Origin: Archangium sp.
GTDB taxonomy: Bacteria > Myxococcota > Myxococcia > Myxococcales > Myxococcaceae
Direction: 5' to 3'
DNA: 64,000 bases
NCBI GenBank assembly: GCA_030695565.1
Contig: JAUYRZ010000033.1
Span: forward strand, 79,164 to 143,163
Shown: piece after piece, positions 62,057 to 64,000 of the stretch
How the letters are laid out: every line of letters starts with the position of its first letter
Numbering within the stretch: the first letter of the stretch is position 1
Position numbers and translations under genes: made by a program
The notes under the pieces: model-generated
Databases searched by the model: none
Told to the model about the DNA's origin: nothing
Seen by the model: only the letters and a program-made list of their open reading frames with translations

Positions 62057-64000
62057 TTCGGCCGCGCGGGGCCTGGGTGGGCGGCGGCGTACTCGAGCGC
62101 GATGTGGACCGCCTCCATGAACTCGCTGACCCGAATGGGCTTGGTGATGTACCGGTAGAAGCCCGCCTTCAGCCCGCGCTCCACGTCGAGCGGCATGGCG
62201 TTGGCGCTCACCGCGACGATGGGAATGTGCGCGGTCGTCGGGCCTGCCTTGATGATCTTCATCGCGTCGAACCCGCTGATGCCCGGCAGGTTGATGTCCA
62301 TCAAGATGAGGTCGGGCAGGGTGGAGCGCGCGAGCTCCACGCCGAGATCTCCGTTGACCGCCGTGAGCAGGCGCAGCTGCGGGTGCCGGCCGACGATCTG
62401 CTCGACCAGCTTCAAGTTGGCCGGGTTGTCCTCGACGTAGAGCAGCAGCTGCCGCCGCGCGCCCGATGAGGTGACGAGCACGGTGGGGGCGATCTCATCG
62501 TGTGAAGGCATGCGCGGTTCTGCCACCGAGAGCAGCTCGAACCAGAACGTCGAGCCTTCTCCCACCGTGCTCTCCACCCCGATGGTGCCGCCCATCAGCT
62601 CGACCAGGCGCTTGGCCACCACCAGGCCGATGCCCGTGCCTTCTTCCCCGCCTGCTTCCTGCCCCAAGCGGTTGAAGGCCTGAAAGAGCTGCGCGAGCTG
62701 ATCAGGGAGCAGCCCTGCCCCGGTGTCCCGAATGTTCAAGCGGGTGCGGCCTTCGTTGACCGTGGTGCAGGTCACCTCGACGGTGCCCGCCCGCTGGTTG
62801 TACTTCACGGCGTTCGACAGGAGGTTGATCAACACCTGCTTGAGCCGGGTGCGATCGGCCTTCACGAAACACGGCACGTCGAAGTGGGGGAACTTCAGCG
62901 CCAGCCCCCGCTGCTGCGCTTGGGGCTCGATCATGCCCTGGCACTCGACGAGCACCTCGGCCAGCGAGACGGGCTCTTCCGACAGCGGCACCTGCCGCGA
63001 CTCCACCTTCGCGAGATCGAGGATCTCGTTGATCAACTTGAGCAGGTGCCAGCCCGCCTGGAGGATCTGCGCGATGCTCTCCTTCTGGCCCGGCGCCTGC
63101 TTCTTGTCGGTGTCCATCAACTGGGCGAACCCCAGGATGGCGTTGAGCGGCGATCGCAGCTCGTGGCTCATGCTGGAGAGGAAGTCAGACTTGGCGAGGT
63201 TGGCCTTCTCGGCCAGCGAACGGGCGGCTTCCAGCTCGACGTTCTTTTCCTGCAGAGACTGGTGGAGCCGGTTGCGATCGGTCACGTCGCGCGCCGAAGC
63301 GAAGACGCCCTGCAGCTTGCGATCACGATCGTAGAAGGTGGTGGCGTTGACGGAGACCACCGTCTGCTCGCCGTTACGGGCGCGCGCGGTGAGCTCGTAG
63401 TCGGTGACCTTCTTCTCGCGCAGCACCCGCTTGATGCCCGCTTCGGCCCGCTCCGGGTCGGTGAAGTAGTTCTTGAAGGGCGCGCCGATCAGCTCGTCTC
63501 GGGTGCAGCCGGTGAGCGCCTCCATCTGCTTGTTGACGTCGGTGATAACGCCGGAGGGGTCGGTGGTCATGATCGCGTCGGTGTTGGATTCGATCAGCGA
63601 GCGGGTGTAGAATTGCTGGTCGCGCAGGCGCTGATCGGACTTCTTTTGCTCTTCTTCGACCTGCTTGCGCGCGGTGTTGTCAGTGCCGATGAGCAGGTAG
63701 CCGATGATGGCGTCCTGCGCGTCGCGCAGGGCGGTGACGTTCACGACGGCGGGGAACCGGGTGCCGTCCTTGCGGATATAGGTCAGCTCGTAGATGTCCT
63801 CGATCCCGCGCGAGGCCTTGAACACCAGGGCCTCGAAGCCGGGCGTGATCGGCGTTCCGAGTTCGACGCTCAATGCCTTGGCACGTGCTATCACTTCCTG
63901 CGGATCGGAAATGTCGGCCGGCGTGATCTTGTTCATCACATCGGCGGCCGTGTAGCCCAGCATGCGCTCAGCGCCAACGTTGAAGATCTGGATGACGCCC
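62053..64000 (-). CDS. PAS-PAS hybrid histidine kinase (5' end outside window)
   Basis: The frame is open to the window edge, so the N-terminus is missing. The visible 649 residues have the same order as the protein at 53381-55402: PAS (GVIQIFNVGAERMLGY onwards), PAS, a coiled linker (EKNVELEAARSLAEKANLAK), HisKA with SSMSHELRSPLNAI, HATPase (NLLSNAVKYN, RDTGAGL, GTGIGL) and a receiver (LYVEDNPANLK with LILMDINLPG). The two are clearly paralogues. It is coupled to the decayed receiver downstream, in the same arrangement as its paralogue. Confidence 0.92.
   Translation of the reverse strand, partial: GVIQIFNVGAERMLGYTAADVMNKITPADISDPQEVIARAKALSVELGTPITPGFEALVFKASRGIEDIYELTYIRKDGTRFPAVVNVTALRDAQDAIIGYLLIGTDNTARKQVEEEQKKSDQRLRDQQFYTRSLIESNTDAIMTTDPSGVITDVNKQMEALTGCTRDELIGAPFKNYFTDPERAEAGIKRVLREKKVTDYELTARARNGEQTVVSVNATTFYDRDRKLQGVFASARDVTDRNRLHQSLQEKNVELEAARSLAEKANLAKSDFLSSMSHELRSPLNAILGFAQLMDTDKKQAPGQKESIAQILQAGWHLLKLINEILDLAKVESRQVPLSEEPVSLAEVLVECQGMIEPQAQQRGLALKFPHFDVPCFVKADRTRLKQVLINLLSNAVKYNQRAGTVEVTCTTVNEGRTRLNIRDTGAGLLPDQLAQLFQAFNRLGQEAGGEEGTGIGLVVAKRLVELMGGTIGVESTVGEGSTFWFELLSVAEPRMPSHDEIAPTVLVTSSGARRQLLLYVEDNPANLKLVEQIVGRHPQLRLLTAVNGDLGVELARSTLPDLILMDINLPGISGFDAMKIIKAGPTTAHIPIVAVSANAMPLDVERGLKAGFYRYITKPIRVSEFMEAVHIALEYAAAHPGPARPK

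Overview
The window is about 64 kb of GC-rich DNA with almost no third-position A/T in its genes. It looks like a predatory or fruiting-type myxobacterium (Myxococcota, probably suborder Cystobacterineae; genus not determinable). The signs are many lipoproteins with Asp-Ala-Gly-rich linkers, two large Ser/Thr kinases, several hybrid histidine kinases, V4R-domain regulators, AgmX-type C-termini, DUF4398/OmpA pairs and very few operons of primary metabolism. No rRNA, convincing tRNA, CRISPR array, integrase or IS transposase was seen. Genes were named from recognisable motifs and family resemblance only; no database search was possible.

Layout. 1-4.8 kb: 5'-truncated-by-window feoA, a STAS-like protein, an FG-GAP lipoprotein, a DUF362 protein and a PhnD-like binding protein. 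4.8-9.7 kb (minus): zinc-finger/kinase/TPR protein and a large Ala-rich protein separated by a palindromic repeat. 9.9-14.6 kb: envelope proteins (DUF1615, FadL-like porin, CxxCH lipoprotein, Ig-like lipoprotein, peptidoglycan-binding/3D protein). 14.6-19.4 kb: inosine-guanosine kinase (gsk) and, divergent, a GT4-GH130 mannoside operon. 19.5-20.6 kb: REC-histidine kinase. 20.7-27.2 kb (minus): operon of metallophosphoesterase, ceramidase-family protein and lipoprotein hydrolase. 27.2-33.6 kb: GT2, pilus N-domain protein, a lipoprotein carrying an internal minisatellite, then a photoactive-yellow-protein-like/V4R sensor, a 57-aa protein and an AAA/TPR protein. 33.6-38.7 kb: LysR/SDR divergent pair, an AbiEi-DUF559 gene bracketed by inverted palindromes next to a gene remnant, a membrane protein and a RibD-like reductase. 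38.7-45.3 kb: VWA/LTD lipoprotein operon, cupin_5, hybrid kinase, patatin and a fatty acid hydroxylase. 45.3-52.5 kb: envelope proteins, a pseudokinase-kinase-AgmX protein and a DUF4398/OmpA pair. 52.5-64 kb: two paralogous signalling modules (response regulator plus hybrid kinase), one with a decayed regulator, flanking small stress proteins, a XylR-like sigma-54 activator, an ice-binding-domain lipoprotein and an AsmA-like protein.

The genes are mainly signal transduction and envelope functions. The strongest candidates for something new are the palindrome-bracketed AbiEi-DUF559 gene (35733-36790), the PYP-V4R fusion (29714-30763), the pseudokinase-kinase-AgmX protein (48741-50951) and the repeated REC/pseudo-cyclase plus hybrid kinase module (52507-55402 and 61707-64000).
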